Below, in pieces: positions 6,724 to 6,936 of a stretch of DNA of 6,936 nucleotides (the first letter of the stretch is position 1; the number at the start of each line of letters is the position of its first letter). Location of the stretch: the NCBI GenBank assembly GCA_021785155.1, contig JAJYGE010000552.1, forward strand, positions 1 through 6,936, in the 5' to 3' direction. The notes beneath the pieces are model-generated. The model saw nothing but the letters and a program-made list of their open reading frames with translations, was not told the DNA's origin and did not search any database. A program made the position numbers and the translations under genes. Source of the stretch: Planctomycetota bacterium. Lineage in GTDB: Bacteria; Planctomycetota; Phycisphaerae; WQYP01.

Positions 6724-6886
6724 GCTATCGAATCGCGCCACCCGCTCTGGGAAGAATTCTGACTGGCCGCCCTTCGAGTGGGTCGGAAACTGCCCATCGC
6801 GGGCCGGTCAGATAGCGTTGCAGAGTTAAACCGTAGTTCCCCCCACGAAAAGCAGAAAACCCCTGTATTTACAGGGGTTTCCTTAT
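6724..6886 (+). ncRNA. Candidate structured small RNA (6S-like shape, unassigned)
   Basis: CTCTG (6745-6749) pairs with CAGAG (6821-6825). A symmetric 9 x 9 internal loop follows (6750-6758 / 6812-6820), then a 10-bp stem CTGACTGGCC (6759-6768) with GGCCGGTCAG (6802-6811). A second stem, CGAGTGGG with CCCATCG (one bulge), closes a TCGGAAACTG loop. In the 10-bp stem one pair is G-U on the plus strand but A-C on the minus strand, favouring a plus-strand RNA. A -10-like TATAAA (6718-6723, no clear -35) lies before it and a hairpin with a T-rich tail (6857-6890) ends it, for about 160 nt. A long hairpin with a central bubble recalls 6S RNA, but I see no decisive sequence signature. It could instead be an untranscribed inverted repeat. 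Confidence 0.3.
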
Positions 6887-6890
6887 TTTT
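6857..6890. terminator. Strong, probably bidirectional terminator hairpin
   Basis: AAACCCCTGT (6857-6866) and ACAGGGGTTT (6871-6880) form a perfect 10-bp stem with a 4-nt loop. On the plus strand CCTTATTTTTT follows. On the minus strand the tail is T-rich but interrupted (TCTGCTTTTC). It lies 15 nt after the minus-strand stop codon at 6896-6898, so it may end that gene, the candidate plus-strand RNA, or both, and it insulates the rpsA promoter. Confidence 0.75.
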
Positions 6891-6895
6891 TGCCT

Positions 6896-6936
6896 TTACC
6901 GTACTGGGTACAATCCCAGAAGTTTCAAGGCTCGCT
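6896..6936 (-). CDS. Possible C-terminal end of a gene cut by the right edge
   Basis: On the minus strand the edge reads RALKLLGLYPVR followed by TAA (6898-6896), then the terminator hairpin 15 nt later. The leucine-rich basic peptide looks like an ordinary helical protein end, and a stop followed closely by a terminator is the expected layout. Twelve residues are too few to identify a family. Another minus frame also stays open here, but it reads through the terminator. Confidence 0.35.
   Translation of the reverse strand, partial: RALKLLGLYPVR

Noticed and set aside
6451..6850. tRNA, tmRNA, SRP RNA, RNase P RNA or common riboswitches
   Set aside because: None of the diagnostic motifs for these RNAs could be found on either strand.
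6717..6936. Minus-strand open frame of about 72 codons entering from the right edge
   Set aside because: It would translate through the perfect terminator hairpin and the paired element; the competing frame with its stop 15 nt before the hairpin fits better.

Overview
The window is a bacterial chromosomal segment dominated by housekeeping genes. GC content is moderate, a little above half by eye. A lipobox protein points to a Gram-negative (diderm) cell. The bacterial-type AspRS and the six-domain ribosomal protein S1 are unmistakable. The S1 N-terminus (MVNFALLKELGMDD...) is reminiscent of Planctomycetota/Phycisphaerae-like S1 proteins, but this placement is a weak impression, not a result.

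Layout, left to right: (1) Positions 1-307 hold no certain gene. They contain a minus-strand reading frame that runs open off the left edge, and the upstream region of aspS. (2) aspS (308-2110, +) encodes aspartyl-tRNA synthetase. It starts at a GTG preceded by a good ribosome binding site and an in-frame stop. (3) A 194-bp spacer has two small hairpins. (4) pyk (2305-3759, +) encodes pyruvate kinase. (5) A putative lipoprotein gene (3756-4232, +) overlaps pyk by ATGA, so the two are very likely co-transcribed and translationally coupled. (6) Facing it, with only 7 bp between the stop codons, is a small two-helix membrane protein gene (4240-4482, -). (7) rpsA (4738-6450, -) encodes 30S ribosomal protein S1. 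It has a strong intrinsic terminator (4673-4709) and a near-consensus promoter (6658-6685) that leaves a leader of about 200 nt. (8) Upstream of that promoter lies a strongly paired element (about 6724-6856), a terminator-like hairpin (6857-6880), and what looks like the last 12 codons of a minus-strand gene cut by the right edge.

aspS and rpsA serve translation and pyk serves the last step of glycolysis. No metabolic link ties the three together, and no defence, mobile or CRISPR system is visible. The parts worth a second look are regulatory or RNA-level: the rpsA leader, with a 25-codon uORF ending next to a hairpin arm; the candidate structured RNA at the right end; the pyk-coupled lipoprotein; and an AspRS residue suggesting tRNA-Asn misacylation (non-discriminating type).
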